This document shows positions 9,708 through 19,227 of a DNA stretch of 64,000 bases, one piece after another. The translations under genes were made by a program, and so were the position numbers. The notes beneath the pieces were generated by a model. That model was given only the letters and a program-made list of their open reading frames with translations, had not been told where the DNA came from and made no database searches. The DNA is taken from positions 1 to 64,000 of the forward strand of contig NZ_FONV01000005.1 of NCBI RefSeq assembly GCF_900113015.1, in the 5' to 3' direction. Position 1 is the stretch's first letter, and each line of letters begins with the position of its first letter. Origin of the DNA: Actinoplanes philippinensis (GTDB taxonomy: Bacteria > Actinomycetota > Actinomycetes > Mycobacteriales > Micromonosporaceae).

Positions 9708-10448
9708 GTGCTTCTCGAATGCCGGGACGTCCGCAAGGTCTTCGGTGACCACGTCATCCTCGACGGCCTCACCCTGGATGTGGCCGAGCACGAGGTGGTG
9801 GCCCTGATCGGCGCCTCCGGGTCGGGCAAGTCGACGCTGCTGCGCTGCGTCAACCTGCTCGCCGAGATCGACGACGGCACGATCCACCTGGACGGCGAGG
9901 AGATCACCGACCCACGTGCCGACGCCGACCGGGTACGCCAGAGGATCGGGCTGGTCTTCCAGTCGTACAACCTGTTCCCGCACATGACGGTGCTGGACAA
10001 CATCACGCTGGCGCCGGTACACGTACACGGCAGGCCGGTGAAGGAGGCGAAGGAGCAGGCGCTGCAGTGGCTGGACCGGGTCGGTCTGGCCGACCGGTCG
10101 GGCGCCTACCCGGACCGGCTCTCCGGCGGCCAGCAGCAGCGCGTCGCGATCGTCCGGGCCCTGGTCAACAATCCGCGCCTGCTCCTGCTCGACGAGGTGA
10201 CGTCGGCGCTCGACCCGGAGCTGGTCGGCGAGGTGCTGTCGATGATCCGCGACCTCAAGGGCGAGGGCATGACGATGGTGCTGGCCACCCACGAGATGGG
10301 TTTCGCCAAGCAGGTCGCCGACCGGGTCGCCTTCCTGGACTCCGGCCGGGTCCTCGAACAGGGGCCACCGGAGCAGGTGCTCGGTGACCCCGTCGAGGCC
10401 CGGACCCGTCAGTTCCTGAAGCGGATCATCGAGGCCGGGAGGTTGTAG
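9708..10448 (+). CDS. Polar amino-acid ABC transporter, ATPase
   Basis: 246-residue ABC ATPase that drives the importer encoded just upstream. Walker A is GASGSGKST (about residues 34-42), the signature is LSGGQQQR, Walker B is LLLLDEVTSALDP and the switch histidine is in ATHEMGF. The GTG start directly abuts the permease stop, giving a three-gene operon: binding protein, permease, ATPase. The gene ends 10 bases from the convergent ribH. Confidence 0.95.
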   Translation: MLLECRDVRKVFGDHVILDGLTLDVAEHEVVALIGASGSGKSTLLRCVNLLAEIDDGTIHLDGEEITDPRADADRVRQRIGLVFQSYNLFPHMTVLDNITLAPVHVHGRPVKEAKEQALQWLDRVGLADRSGAYPDRLSGGQQQRVAIVRALVNNPRLLLLDEVTSALDPELVGEVLSMIRDLKGEGMTMVLATHEMGFAKQVADRVAFLDSGRVLEQGPPEQVLGDPVEARTRQFLKRIIEAGRL

Positions 10449-10458
10449 CGCGACGGGT

Positions 10459-10935
10459 CTACGGCTTGGCGACCTCACGGATGGCGAGGGCGGCGTCGAG
10501 CACGGCCACCGTGCTCTGCCAGCCCTTGTCCTCGATCGAGTCCTCCAGGCCGGCCCGGTCGCGGGCCTGACCGAGGCTGTGCACGGTCAGCACACCGTGC
10601 GCGACCGGGGTGCTCTCGTCCAGCGCCACCCGGGTCAGGCCCGAGGTGACCGCGTCACACACGTACTCGAAGTGCTGGGTCTCGCCCTTGATCACCACGC
10701 CCAGCGCGACGACCGCGTCCACCCGGCGGGCCAGGGCCTGCGCCACCACGGGCAGCTCCACGGAGCCGGCCACCCGGACGGTGATCACATCCGTCACGCC
10801 GCACGCCTCGGCAGCGGCCACCGCCCTGGCGATCATGTGCTCGACCAGGTCGTTGTGCCACCGTGAACCGACGATCCCGAGCCGGAGCCCGGCAGCGTCG
10901 ACGGTCTGCATGTGCGGATCACCGAAGCCGGCCAT
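10459..10935 (-). CDS. ribH: 6,7-dimethyl-8-ribityllumazine synthase
   Basis: Penultimate riboflavin enzyme, joining the pyrimidinedione and the four-carbon butanone phosphate. The 158 residues include the substrate loop GIVGSRWHNDLVEHM, the phosphate-binding GVVIKGETQHFEYVC segment and the following SGLTRVALD. An AAGGGGG ribosome-binding site lies upstream of ATG 10935. It is the last gene of the ribD-ribE-ribBA-ribH operon under the FMN riboswitch and is convergent with the ABC operon. Confidence 0.97.
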   Translation of the reverse strand: MAGFGDPHMQTVDAAGLRLGIVGSRWHNDLVEHMIARAVAAAEACGVTDVITVRVAGSVELPVVAQALARRVDAVVALGVVIKGETQHFEYVCDAVTSGLTRVALDESTPVAHGVLTVHSLGQARDRAGLEDSIEDKGWQSTVAVLDAALAIREVAKP

Positions 10936-10980
10936 GTGTGTCCCCCTTCATCGTCATTGTTGCCCCGATCGGGGACTGGT

Positions 10981-12189
10981 TCAGGCCAACTCCGCGAACA
11001 GGTGGCCCATCCGGTCCCGCTTGGTGCGCAGGTACCGGACGTTCTCCGGGTGCAGGCGGACGGGCAGCTCCTCGCGGCCGGTCACGCGTAGCCCGTACCC
11101 CTCGAGGCCCGCTCTTTTCGCGGGGTTGTTGGTGAGCAGGCGCATCGAGCGGATGCCGAGGTCGACGAGGATCTGCGCCCCGATGCCGTAGTCACGGGCG
11201 TCCGCCGGCAGGCCCAGCTCGAGGTTGGCGTCGACCGTGTCGAAACCGCGGTCCTGCAGCTGGTAGGCCTGCAGCTTGTGCAACAGGCCGATGCCGCGGC
11301 CCTCGTGGCCGCGCATGTACAGCACCACCCCGCGCCCGGCGGCGGCGACCCGTTCCAGGGCGGCGTCGAGCTGCGGGCCGCAGTCGCAGCGCCGGGAGCC
11401 GAAGACGTCACCGGTGAGGCACTCGGAATGCACCCGGACCAGCACGTCCTCGCCGTCGCCGAGGTCACCGAAGACCAGCGCCACGTGCTCGCCGTCATCC
11501 GCGGCGGCCCGGTAACCGACCGCCGTGAAGACGCCGTGCTCGGTCGGCAGGACCGTCTCGACGACCCGCTCGACCTGGCTGCCCTCGCGGAAGCGCAGGT
11601 AGGCGATCAGCTCCTCGATGCTGATCAGGGCGAGGTCGTGATCGGCCGCGAACTTCTCCAGGTCGGGACGGCGCTGCATGGTGCCGTCGTCGTTGACCAT
11701 CTCGCAGAGCACCCCGGCCGGCCGGCAGCCCGCCAGCACCGCCAGGTCGATGGAGGCCTCGGTGTGGCCCGGGCGGCGCAGGACGCCACCGGCCTTGGCC
11801 CGCAGCGGCACGACGTGGCCGGGCCGGTTGAAGTCGGTGGGCTCGCTGGTGGCCGAGGCGAGCAGCCGGATCGTGTGCGCCCGGTCGGCGGCCGAGATGC
11901 CGGTGCTGACGCCGTGTCTCGCATCGACGGTCACCGCGTAGGCGGTGCCCCGCGCGTCCTGGTTGGTGTGGAACATCGGCGGCAGGTCCAGCCGGTCCGC
12001 CTCGCTCTCGGGCAGCGGCACGCAGATGTACCCGGACGTGTACCGCACCATGAAGGCGACCAGCTCCGGCGTGGCGTGCTCGGCCGCGAAGATGAGGTCG
12101 CCCTCGTTCTCCCGGTCCTCGTCGTCCACCACGATCACCGCCTTGCCGGCGGCTATGTCCGCGATCGCGCGCTCGACGTTCTCAAACAT
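10981..12189 (-). CDS. ribBA: Bifunctional DHBP synthase / GTP cyclohydrolase II
   Basis: 402-residue fusion supplying both riboflavin precursors. The N-terminal half is 3,4-dihydroxy-2-butanone-4-phosphate synthase ([20 protein letters not shown], then [20 protein letters not shown]). The C-terminal half is GTP cyclohydrolase II, with zinc ligands in [15 protein letters not shown] and the catalytic HEGRGIGL. The ATG lies inside the end of ribE (8-base overlap), indicating translational coupling. Confidence 0.97.
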   Translation of the reverse strand: MFENVERAIADIAAGKAVIVVDDEDRENEGDLIFAAEHATPELVAFMVRYTSGYICVPLPESEADRLDLPPMFHTNQDARGTAYAVTVDARHGVSTGISAADRAHTIRLLASATSEPTDFNRPGHVVPLRAKAGGVLRRPGHTEASIDLAVLAGCRPAGVLCEMVNDDGTMQRRPDLEKFAADHDLALISIEELIAYLRFREGSQVERVVETVLPTEHGVFTAVGYRAAADDGEHVALVFGDLGDGEDVLVRVHSECLTGDVFGSRRCDCGPQLDAALERVAAAGRGVVLYMRGHEGRGIGLLHKLQAYQLQDRGFDTVDANLELGLPADARDYGIGAQILVDLGIRSMRLLTNNPAKRAGLEGYGLRVTGREELPVRLHPENVRYLRTKRDRMGHLFAELA

Positions 12190-12781
12190 TACGGCCCCCC
12201 AGCATCTTCTCCACGTACTTGGCGATCACGTCGACCTCGAGGTTGACCGGATCTCCGATGGCCTTGCTGCCCAGCACGGTCAGCTTCGACGTGGCCGGGA
12301 TCATCCCGACCGAGAAGCTGTCCTCGTCGACCGCCATGACCGTCAGCGACACGCCGTCGACGGTGATCGACCCCTTCTCCACCACGTATCTCGCCAGCTC
12401 GGACGGCAGCGAGAAACGCACCACCTCCCACTGATCGGCGGGCTCGCGGGCGATGATCCGCGCGACCCCGTCGACGTGTCCCTGCACCAGGTGACCGCCG
12501 AGACGGCTGCCCAGCGCGGCGGCCCGCTCCAGGTTGACGTTGCTGCCCTCGCGCAGGGCGCCGAGCGACGTACGCCGCAGGGTCTCGCCCATCACGTCGG
12601 CGGTGAACACCCCGTCGACGTTGTCGATGACGGTGAGGCAACAGCCGTTCACCGAGATCGAGTCGCCGTGGCGTGCGTCCGAGGTGACCAGCGGGCCGCG
12701 CACGGCGATCACGGCGGAGTCCTCTGCTCCCTCGGTCAGGCGCACGATCTCGCCCAGCTCTTCAACGATTCCGGTGAACAT
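12182..12781 (-). CDS. ribE: Riboflavin synthase
   Basis: Final riboflavin enzyme, dismutating two ribityllumazine molecules. The 199 residues show the internal duplication of the alpha-type synthase: lumazine-binding repeat 1 begins [13 protein letters not shown] with SVNGCCLTV, and repeat 2 has [20 protein letters not shown]. Length and N-terminal MFTGIV are canonical. It follows ribD after 3 bases and overlaps ribBA by 8 bases. Confidence 0.97.
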   Translation of the reverse strand: MFTGIVEELGEIVRLTEGAEDSAVIAVRGPLVTSDARHGDSISVNGCCLTVIDNVDGVFTADVMGETLRRTSLGALREGSNVNLERAAALGSRLGGHLVQGHVDGVARIIAREPADQWEVVRFSLPSELARYVVEKGSITVDGVSLTVMAVDEDSFSVGMIPATSKLTVLGSKAIGDPVNLEVDVIAKYVEKMLGGRNV

Positions 12782-12784
12782 CTG

Positions 12785-13840
12785 TCACTTCTCCTTGGGA
12801 CGGAGTGTCGCTGTGAAACGCAGATCGCCGCCGATCCGCGTGATGTCGGTGAAGTCGAGTTCGACGGCGTCGGCGATGGTGCCGATACCGGCATCCACCA
12901 GCGCGGCACGCCCGTCGCCGAGCAGTTTGGGCGCCACATAGCCGACCACCCGGTCGATCAGCCCGGCGGCCAGGAAACCGCCGGCCAGCGTCGGGCCGCC
13001 CTCCAGCAGCACGTTGCGCACACCACGGGCGAACAGCGCGATGAGCAGCGCGGTCAGGTCGACGCGGCCATCCGGCCCGGCGCCGGCAGCGGCCGCCGTG
13101 ACGATCCAGGTGGGTGCGGCCGCATCACGGACCCGAGCATTTTCCGGGGTACGCCCGAACGAGTCCACCACCACACGCAGAGGCTGTTTGATCGCCAGCG
13201 TGCCATCGCGCAGGTCACGGACGGTCAGCTGCGGATCGTCGGCGAGCACCGTGCCGACGCCGGCCACGATCGCGTCGACGGTGCCGCGGAGCACGTGCAC
13301 GTCGGCCCGGGACTCGGCCGCGGAGATCCACTGGCTGGTCCCGTCGGCAGCGGCCGACCGCCCGTCCAGCGTCGCCGCGAATTTCCAGGTCACATACGGC
13401 CGGCCCCGGCGCACCGCGGTCAGCCACGCGATGTTGCCGGCCTCGGCTGCCTCCCGCCGCACCCCGGTGACCACCTCGATGCCGGCCGCCCGCAGCGTCG
13501 CCGCGCCCCCGGCCGCCACCGGCGTCGGGTCGTCCACCGCGATCACCACACGCCGCACACCCGCGTTGACCAGCGCCTCCGCGCACGGACCGGTACGCCC
13601 GGTGTGGTTGCACGGCTCCAGGGTCACCACGCAGGTCCCGCCGCGGGCCCGCTCCCCCGCCTGGGCGAGGGCGACGATCTCGGCGTGCGGGCCACCGGCA
13701 TACGCGTGGAAACCCTCGCCGACCACCGCGCCGTCGGGCCCGAGCAGGATGCAGCCGACCACCGGGTTGGGGCTGGTCGTGCCGAGGCCCCGGGCGGCCA
13801 GCGCGACAGCGCGGCGCATCGCCTCGTCCTCGGTCACCAT
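12785..13840 (-). CDS. ribD: Bifunctional riboflavin deaminase/reductase
   Basis: Deaminase and reductase of the early riboflavin pathway. From ATG 13840 (GAGAGGA ribosome-binding site upstream) the protein is 351 residues. The deaminase domain carries the zinc site in HAEIVAL and PCNHTGRTGPC. The reductase domain from about residue 145 begins RPYVTWKFAATLDGRSAA and ends with GGPTLAGGFLAAGLIDRV. An upstream in-frame extension to 14050 would translate the riboswitch and is rejected. Confidence 0.95.
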   Translation of the reverse strand: MVTEDEAMRRAVALAARGLGTTSPNPVVGCILLGPDGAVVGEGFHAYAGGPHAEIVALAQAGERARGGTCVVTLEPCNHTGRTGPCAEALVNAGVRRVVIAVDDPTPVAAGGAATLRAAGIEVVTGVRREAAEAGNIAWLTAVRRGRPYVTWKFAATLDGRSAAADGTSQWISAAESRADVHVLRGTVDAIVAGVGTVLADDPQLTVRDLRDGTLAIKQPLRVVVDSFGRTPENARVRDAAAPTWIVTAAAAGAGPDGRVDLTALLIALFARGVRNVLLEGGPTLAGGFLAAGLIDRVVGYVAPKLLGDGRAALVDAGIGTIADAVELDFTDITRIGGDLRFTATLRPKEK

Positions 13841-13977
13841 CTGGCGGTCCTCTCGCGCGGTGCGGTCACGCGCTGGAGAGGGGGAGTTATCGCCAGGAAT
13901 CGGACAAGAAGGGTACGCTTCGCGCACCCCGGCCGGCTCGTGCCGACGAGGGCACGACCCGCTCCGATCCCGCGCGC
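13841..13977 (-). promoter_or_regulatory. Expression platform between FMN riboswitch and ribD
   Basis: This stretch has a 7-bp hairpin (TCGTGCC/GGCACGA, about 13938-13957) between the aptamer and the ribD ribosome-binding site. There is no strong T-run, so control could be by ribosome access or by weak termination; the sequence alone does not decide. Confidence 0.4.
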
Positions 13978-14140
13978 TGTCTCCCATCCGGACTGTCTGA
14001 TCGGCTTCCCAGCCGGTCAACCGTCGGCCCTGGAGTCTCACCAGGTCCACCGTCTGCCTTGGTAGGCAACCGGGTCGCGGGCTTACCGTCGCTCTCGCGT
14101 CGGATCACCGCCGGTTCGGAATTTCACCGAGTCCCGCCAG
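13978..14140 (-). promoter_or_regulatory. FMN riboswitch (RFN element) upstream of ribD
   Basis: The minus strand shows the conserved RFN blocks in order: a GGTGAAATTCCGAACCGGCGG-like segment near 14105-14128, AGCCCGCGACCCGG, GGTGAGACTCC, GCCGACGGTT and finally AGTCCGGATGGGAGA at 13980-13994. FMN binding to this aptamer lowers riboflavin gene expression. It controls ribD-ribE-ribBA-ribH. Boundaries are approximate. Confidence 0.96.
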
Positions 14141-14248
14141 CGCGTGGTGGGTCACCCCCGAGTCTTGCACTACTTCGGGATTTTGCCACCTCCCTGGCGA
14201 CCTACCTCACATCCGCCGCCAGTATTCCCACCGAAGCACTGGGATTTG

Positions 14249-15247
14249 TCACTCCGCTTCGATGCGCCGCCGGTCGATCGCCACATACGATCCGGGCTGC
14301 GACTTCGCGACCTTCTTCATCTCCGAGGCGACCGCGATCACCACCCGCGGATCGGTGAACCGGCGCCCGTCATCGGTCGACTGCGCCACCCCGATCGAGA
14401 GCGTGACCAGGGCCGCCTTCTGCTTGTTGCCACGCCGGTCCGGCACCTCGATGTAGCCACGCTGCGCGTCACCCGGCTCGTACAGCCGGTCCGCCGCCGT
14501 CTCGAAATCGGTCACCGTCCGCTGGGTCAGCGGCAGCACCTGATCCGGGTGGCAGATGAAGACGAAGTCGTCACCGCCGATGTGCCCCAGGAAGATCGAC
14601 GGCTTGCCGGTCTGCGACGCGGCCCGCTGCAGGCTCCGGGCGAGAGCGATGATGAACTCGTCGCCACGGTCGAACCCGTACACGTCGTTGACGCTCTTGA
14701 ACCGATCGACGTCGATGTAGCCGACCGAGTAGTCGTCGCCGCCACGCATCCGCTCACTGATCTCCCGCCGCACCCGCGCGTTGCCCGGCAGGCCGGTCAG
14801 CGGCGACACCTCACGGGCGTCCTTGTGCCGGCGCAGCGTGTTGGTGACCCGCGCGATCAGCTCCTCCAGATCGAAGGGCTTGACCAGGTAGTCGTCGGCG
14901 CCCGCCTGCAGACCGTGCACCTTGTCGCCGGTCAGCCCCATCGCGGTCAGCATGATCACCGGAAGCGCCGAGGTCAGCGGCTCGGCGCGGAGCTGGCGGA
15001 TCAACTCGACCCCGTCCATCCGCGGCATCATCCAGTCGATCACCGCGAGGTCCGGCCGGTGCGTCTCCATCAGGTCGAGCGCCTCCTGGCCGTCCCGCGC
15101 CCGGATCACCTCGAACCCGCGGAGCCTCAGGTTGAACTCGACGAACCCGGCGATGTCCTGGTCGTCGTCGACCACCAGGATCAGGCTCGGTCCCTCTTCG
15201 GGATCCAGCTCGGGATCGATCTCGGGGAGCGACTCAGCCGTGCTCAT
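14249..15247 (-). CDS. Response regulator with GGDEF-like (GGDDF) domain
   Basis: 332-residue protein from ATG 15247 (AGGAAGG ribosome-binding site). A receiver domain spans about residues 22-140, with the acidic pocket VVDDDQD, phosphoacceptor Asp 71 (VIDWMMP), Thr 101 and Lys 123. A GGDEF-type domain follows (SPLTGLPGNARVRREI to about 300). Its signature reads GHIGGDDF (221-228), so the usual fourth-position Glu is Asp, and no RxxD inhibitory site precedes it. It could be a diguanylate cyclase with a variant site or a nucleotide-sensing relic. No histidine kinase is adjacent. The upstream 88-residue open extension overlaps rpe and is rejected. Confidence 0.88.
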   Translation of the reverse strand: MSTAESLPEIDPELDPEEGPSLILVVDDDQDIAGFVEFNLRLRGFEVIRARDGQEALDLMETHRPDLAVIDWMMPRMDGVELIRQLRAEPLTSALPVIMLTAMGLTGDKVHGLQAGADDYLVKPFDLEELIARVTNTLRRHKDAREVSPLTGLPGNARVRREISERMRGGDDYSVGYIDVDRFKSVNDVYGFDRGDEFIIALARSLQRAASQTGKPSIFLGHIGGDDFVFICHPDQVLPLTQRTVTDFETAADRLYEPGDAQRGYIEVPDRRGNKQKAALVTLSIGVAQSTDDGRRFTDPRVVIAVASEMKKVAKSQPGSYVAIDRRRIEAE

Positions 15248-15305
15248 CGAACCTTCCTGCAAGCGCCGGGGGCGTAAGGCTAGATAATGCTGCCTGCAAC
15301 GGTCC

Positions 15306-15977
15306 TCACGCCAGCCCCATCCGGGCCTTCGCGAGAGCGCGCAGCTTGCGGATCGCCTCGGACGGGTCGGCCGCGCCGTAGACGGCGGTGCCCGCCACGA
15401 AAGCGTCGGCGCCCGCCTCGGCAGCCTGCTCGATCGTGTCGGCCGCGATGCCGCCGTCCACCTCGATGCGGATCTCCAGGTCGTTGACCCGGGCCCGGCG
15501 GCGCACGTCACGCACCTTCTCCAGCAGCTCCGGCATGAACGCCTGCCCGCCGAAACCCGCCTTGATCGTCATGATCAGGACGGTGTCGAGGTAGGGCAGC
15601 AACTCCAGATACGGCTCCACCGGGGTGTCCCGGTCGATCGCCAGACCCGCCTTGGCCCCGGCCGCCCGCAACGTCTTCGCCAGCGCCACCGGATCGTCAC
15701 AGGCCTCCGCGTGGAAGGTGACGTTGTAGGCGCCCGCCTCCGCATACGCCGGCGCCCACCGCTGCGGATCGGTGATCATCAGGTGCACGTCGAACGGGAT
15801 GCTCGTCGCCTTGCGCAGGCTCTGCACCACCGGCAGGCCGATCGTCAGGTTGGGCACGAAATGGTTGTCCATGACATCCACGTGGACCCAGTCGGCCGCG
15901 CCCTCGATCGCCTGCACCTCCTCCGCCAGACGGGAGAAGTCGGAGGCGAGGATGCTCGGCGCGATGATGGGTTCCAC
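15306..15977 (-). CDS. rpe: Ribulose-phosphate 3-epimerase
   Basis: Interconverts ribulose-5-phosphate and xylulose-5-phosphate in the pentose phosphate pathway. From GTG 15977 the protein is 223 residues, beginning [17 protein letters not shown]. Metal and substrate residues lie in [35 protein letters not shown] and [11 protein letters not shown], the full TIM-barrel set. The 25-residue upstream extension is unlike the family. The gene supplies ribulose-5-phosphate, a riboflavin precursor, but is not part of the rib operon. Confidence 0.96.
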   Translation of the reverse strand: MEPIIAPSILASDFSRLAEEVQAIEGAADWVHVDVMDNHFVPNLTIGLPVVQSLRKATSIPFDVHLMITDPQRWAPAYAEAGAYNVTFHAEACDDPVALAKTLRAAGAKAGLAIDRDTPVEPYLELLPYLDTVLIMTIKAGFGGQAFMPELLEKVRDVRRRARVNDLEIRIEVDGGIAADTIEQAAEAGADAFVAGTAVYGAADPSEAIRKLRALAKARMGLA

Positions 15978-16071
15978 GCGACGAAGTCTACGGTCCGGCG
16001 ATGCGAGAAGGCCGGGCCATCCCGGCCCGGCCTCACTTCCTTCAGACCCCATCGGGTACGGCCGACACGCG

Positions 16072-16230
16072 CCGGTCCGTCCGGCGCGGGCCGCCCTCCC
16101 GCATCGCCCAACCGGCCGTCAGCTCGTGCGGCGCGCGCCGCCCTCCGGCATCCGCCGAACCGGCCATCAGCTCGTCCGGCAGAGGCCGGCCTCTCACATC
16201 GCTGGACCGGCCGTCAGCTCGTGCGGCGCA
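16072..16230 (-). repeat. Imperfect 47-48 bp tandem repeat at rsmB 3' end
   Basis: The block beginning ACCGGCC[G/A]TCAGCTCGT recurs at 16111, 16159 and 16206, a 48- and 47-base period, with a degenerate further copy to the left. The right-most copy contains the last codons and stop of rsmB. The rest lies in the rsmB-rpe gap. It looks like tandem duplication of a gene end. Confidence 0.75.
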
Positions 16231-17683
16231 GGACCGCCAGGAACATCGCGTCCGTGCCGTGGCGGTGCGGCCACAGCTGTACCGTCGGGCCCGCCCCCAG
16301 CCCCGGCATGCCGGGCGGGAGCAGCGGCCGCGCGTCCACGAAGTCGACCTCGACACCGCTGCGCCGGGCGCCCTCGCTGACCGTCACCTGCGTCTCCACC
16401 ATGTGCGGAGAACACGTCACGTAGGCCACGACACCACCCGGCCGGACCGCCCGCAGCGCCGCCACCAGCAGCTCCCGCTGCAGACGGGTCAGTGGCGGCA
16501 GGTCGGCCGGCTGGCGACGCCAGCGCGACTCCGGCCGGCGCCGCAGCGAGCCCAGGCCGGTGCACGGCGCGTCGACCAGCACCCGGTCGAACGCCTCCTC
16601 CGGCAGGTCCGGGTCGCGGCCCACCGACCGGCCGTCCATCGGCAGCACCGTCACCGGCATGCCCTCGGTCGCGATGTCCACCAGCCGGGCCCGGTGCTCG
16701 GCCACCTCGACCGCGGTCACCTCCGCGCCGCGGCCCGCCGCGATCGCCCCGATCAGGCCGGTCTTGCCGCCCGGGCCGGCGCACAGGTCGAGCCAGCGGG
16801 TGTCCCGCCCCTCGATCGGGGCCGCCAGCAGCGCCGCCGCCACCAGCTGCGAACCCTCGTCCTGGACGTGAGCCCGCCCCTCCCGGATCGCGGCCAGGTC
16901 ACGCGGCGCGCCGCCGTTCAGATACACCGCGTACGGCGAGAAGGCGCCCGGCACCCCGTCGACCTCGTCGGCCAGGTCGACCGCGTCGGCCCGCCCCGGC
17001 CGCGCGCACAGGTGCACCGCCGGCGGCTGGTTGTCCTCGATCAGCAGCCGGGCCGTCTCGTCCAGGTCACCGCCGAGCGCCTCGGCGAACGCCCGGATCA
17101 CCCACTGCGGGTGGTGATGCACCACGGACAGGTTGGCGATCGGATCCTCCTGGTAGGCCGGCGCCACCCGCTCCAGCCACGCCTCCAGCGGGGTCTCCGA
17201 CACCGTACGCATCACCGCGTTGGCGAAGCCGGACGCCCCCGGAGCCACCGAACGGACCAGGTCGACCGTCTGGTTCACCGCGGCGTGCGACGGCACCCGG
17301 GTGTAGAGCAACTGGTAGACCCCGAGCCGCAGCGCGTCACGGGCCGGCGGGTCGATCCGCGCCACGTCCCGCTCGGCGGCCGCCGCGATGATCAGGTCGA
17401 GGGTGCCGACGGCGCGGAGCGTGCCATACGTCAGCTCGGTCGCGAACGCCGCGTCCCGCCCGTGCAGGCCCATCCCGCTGAGAATGTCGGCCAGCACCAG
17501 GTTCGCGTAGGCGTCGTCGCGGTACACGGCGGCGACCGCCTCGTAGGCCGCCTGGCGCGCCGGATCCGACGGCGGCCGGCCCGCGCGCGGCGCCCGGCCG
17601 CTCCGGTCGTCCCGCGGATGACCCGGGCCGCTCGGCCGGCTCGGCCGTCCGCCGTACGGGCGAGACGCCCTGTGTTCCGTCAC
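16214..17683 (-). CDS. rsmB: 16S rRNA (cytosine-5) methyltransferase RsmB
   Basis: 489-residue RsmB/Sun-type enzyme that methylates a cytosine of 16S rRNA. After about 45 basic, Arg/Pro-rich residues comes a NusB-like RNA-binding domain (PSDPARQAAYEAVAAVYRDD to about 190). The SAM-dependent domain follows, with LDLCAGPGGKTG (about residue 295), the DAPCTGLGSLRRRPE motif and the catalytic TCSPHMVETQ. Both motif cysteines are present. The start is GTG. fmt and def lie immediately upstream, a common rRNA/translation cluster. Confidence 0.94.
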   Translation of the reverse strand: MTEHRASRPYGGRPSRPSGPGHPRDDRSGRAPRAGRPPSDPARQAAYEAVAAVYRDDAYANLVLADILSGMGLHGRDAAFATELTYGTLRAVGTLDLIIAAAAERDVARIDPPARDALRLGVYQLLYTRVPSHAAVNQTVDLVRSVAPGASGFANAVMRTVSETPLEAWLERVAPAYQEDPIANLSVVHHHPQWVIRAFAEALGGDLDETARLLIEDNQPPAVHLCARPGRADAVDLADEVDGVPGAFSPYAVYLNGGAPRDLAAIREGRAHVQDEGSQLVAAALLAAPIEGRDTRWLDLCAGPGGKTGLIGAIAAGRGAEVTAVEVAEHRARLVDIATEGMPVTVLPMDGRSVGRDPDLPEEAFDRVLVDAPCTGLGSLRRRPESRWRRQPADLPPLTRLQRELLVAALRAVRPGGVVAYVTCSPHMVETQVTVSEGARRSGVEVDFVDARPLLPPGMPGLGAGPTVQLWPHRHGTDAMFLAVLRRTS

Positions 17684-17720
17684 GCCTGTGTCCCGCTCTC
17701 TGAAATCTCGGAAACCGTGC

Positions 17721-18650
17721 TCACGCCAGCTTCTCCCCTGCTTCGATCCGCATGCCCCGCGCCCAATCGGTGGCGGACATCGGCTTCTTGCCGGCTGCCC
17801 GCACCTCGCCCAGGATCACCGGCGTCGTTGCCGTCCCTGCCAGCACCTGCTTACGCTCCACCAGAAGCTCCCCGGGGCGCAAACCGGCCGGCCCGTTGGC
17901 GATCGGCCGCACCGGGCCCAGCTTCAGCCGCTCGTCACGCAGCGTCGTCCACGCCCCCGGTGCCGGGGTGCACGCCCGGATCCGCCGGTCGACCGCGAAC
18001 GCCGGATCGTCCCACCGGACCCGGGCGTCCTCGGGCGTGAGCTTCGGCGCGAAGGTCACCCCGTCGTGCGGCTGCGGATGCGCCCGCGCGGTGCCCGCCT
18101 CGATCGCGTCGAGGACCGCCACCAGCAGGCCCGCCCCGTCCACCGCCAGCCGCTCCAACAGGTGGCCGGACGTGTCGCTGAACCGGATCTGCTCGGTCAG
18201 CGTGCCGTAGACCGGGCCGGTGTCCAGCCCCGCCTCCAGCTCGAAGACGCTCGCCCCGGTCACCTCGTCGCCGTGCAGCACCGCATGCTGCACGGGAGCG
18301 GCGCCCCGCCAGGCGGGCAGCAGCGAGAAGTGCAGATTCACCCAGCCGTGCTTCGGGATCTCCAGGGCCGATGGGGGGACCAGCGCCCCGTAGGCCACCA
18401 CGGGCACACAATCCGGCGCCAGCTCCCGCAGCCGCTCCTGGAACTCCGGGTCACGCGGTTTCTCCGGGGTCAGCACCTCGATGCCGCGCTCGTCGGCCCA
18501 CGCCCCCGCGGGCGAGCGGACCAGACGGCGGCCGCGGCCGGCCGGAGCGTCCGGACGGGTCACCACGGCCACCAGCTCGTGCCCCGAGGCAGCGATCGCG
18601 TCGAGGCTCGGCACGGCCACGGCGGGGGTGCCGGCGAAGATCAGGCGCAT
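17721..18650 (-). CDS. fmt: Methionyl-tRNA formyltransferase
   Basis: Formylates initiator Met-tRNA with 10-formyltetrahydrofolate. From ATG 18650 the protein is 309 residues ([19 protein letters not shown]). The formyl-transfer domain has the catalytic [16 protein letters not shown] segment, and the C-terminal OB-like domain has [17 protein letters not shown]. It begins 4 bases after def ends. Together the pair covers adding and removing the N-terminal formyl group. Confidence 0.96.
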   Translation of the reverse strand: MRLIFAGTPAVAVPSLDAIAASGHELVAVVTRPDAPAGRGRRLVRSPAGAWADERGIEVLTPEKPRDPEFQERLRELAPDCVPVVAYGALVPPSALEIPKHGWVNLHFSLLPAWRGAAPVQHAVLHGDEVTGASVFELEAGLDTGPVYGTLTEQIRFSDTSGHLLERLAVDGAGLLVAVLDAIEAGTARAHPQPHDGVTFAPKLTPEDARVRWDDPAFAVDRRIRACTPAPGAWTTLRDERLKLGPVRPIANGPAGLRPGELLVERKQVLAGTATTPVILGEVRAAGKKPMSATDWARGMRIEAGEKLA

Positions 18651-18654
18651 CCGA

Positions 18655-19227
18655 TCACCGGCCCGAGCTGAAGAGACCCGACCCGAAGACACTCCGGCCG
18701 TGCGGGCTCTCCTTGATCGTCGGGGGCTTCGCCGCGTCATACCAGTCCGCGGAGCGGATCTGCCTCATCGCGTCCTTGCGGGACGCGGTGTCCAGCCGGT
18801 CCAGGAAGAGCACCCCGTCGAGGTGGTCGGTCTCGTGCTGCACGCAGCGGGCCATCAGCCCGGTGCCGACCAGCTGGACCGGGTCGCCGAACTCGTTGAA
18901 GCCGTTGGCCACCACGTTCTGCCGGCGCTTGGTGTCGATGTAGATGCCCGGAATGGAGAGGCAGCCCTCCGGCCCGTCCTGCTCCTCCTCGTCGGGGAAG
19001 GACAGCACCGGGTTGACGATGTGCCCGACCACGTCATCCACGTCGAAGGTGAACACGCGGAGACCGACACCGAGCTGCGGGGCGGCCAGGCCGGCGCCGC
19101 CCTCGTCCTGCATGGTCTCGATCAGATCCTTCACCAGATTGCGCAATTCCTTGTCGAAATCCACGACGGGGTCGGCCGGCGTGCGCAGCACCGGATCACC
19201 GAAGAGACGGATGGGCTGGACGGTCAC
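18655..19227 (-). CDS. def: Peptide deformylase
   Basis: Metalloenzyme that removes the formyl group from new proteins. From GTG 19227 (AGGAG ribosome-binding site) the protein is 190 residues. All three motifs are present: [18 protein letters not shown] and HETDHLDG, giving the Cys and two His metal ligands. A C-terminal extension (about 25 residues, [17 protein letters not shown] at the end) is seen in actinobacterial forms. The longer upstream frame runs through C-rich intergenic DNA and is rejected. Confidence 0.96.
   Translation of the reverse strand: MTVQPIRLFGDPVLRTPADPVVDFDKELRNLVKDLIETMQDEGGAGLAAPQLGVGLRVFTFDVDDVVGHIVNPVLSFPDEEEQDGPEGCLSIPGIYIDTKRRQNVVANGFNEFGDPVQLVGTGLMARCVQHETDHLDGVLFLDRLDTASRKDAMRQIRSADWYDAAKPPTIKESPHGRSVFGSGLFSSGR

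Noticed and set aside
13841-14050. Extended ribD start through the riboswitch
   Set aside because: The extra 70 residues translate the FMN aptamer and do not resemble RibD; ATG 13840 has a ribosome-binding site.
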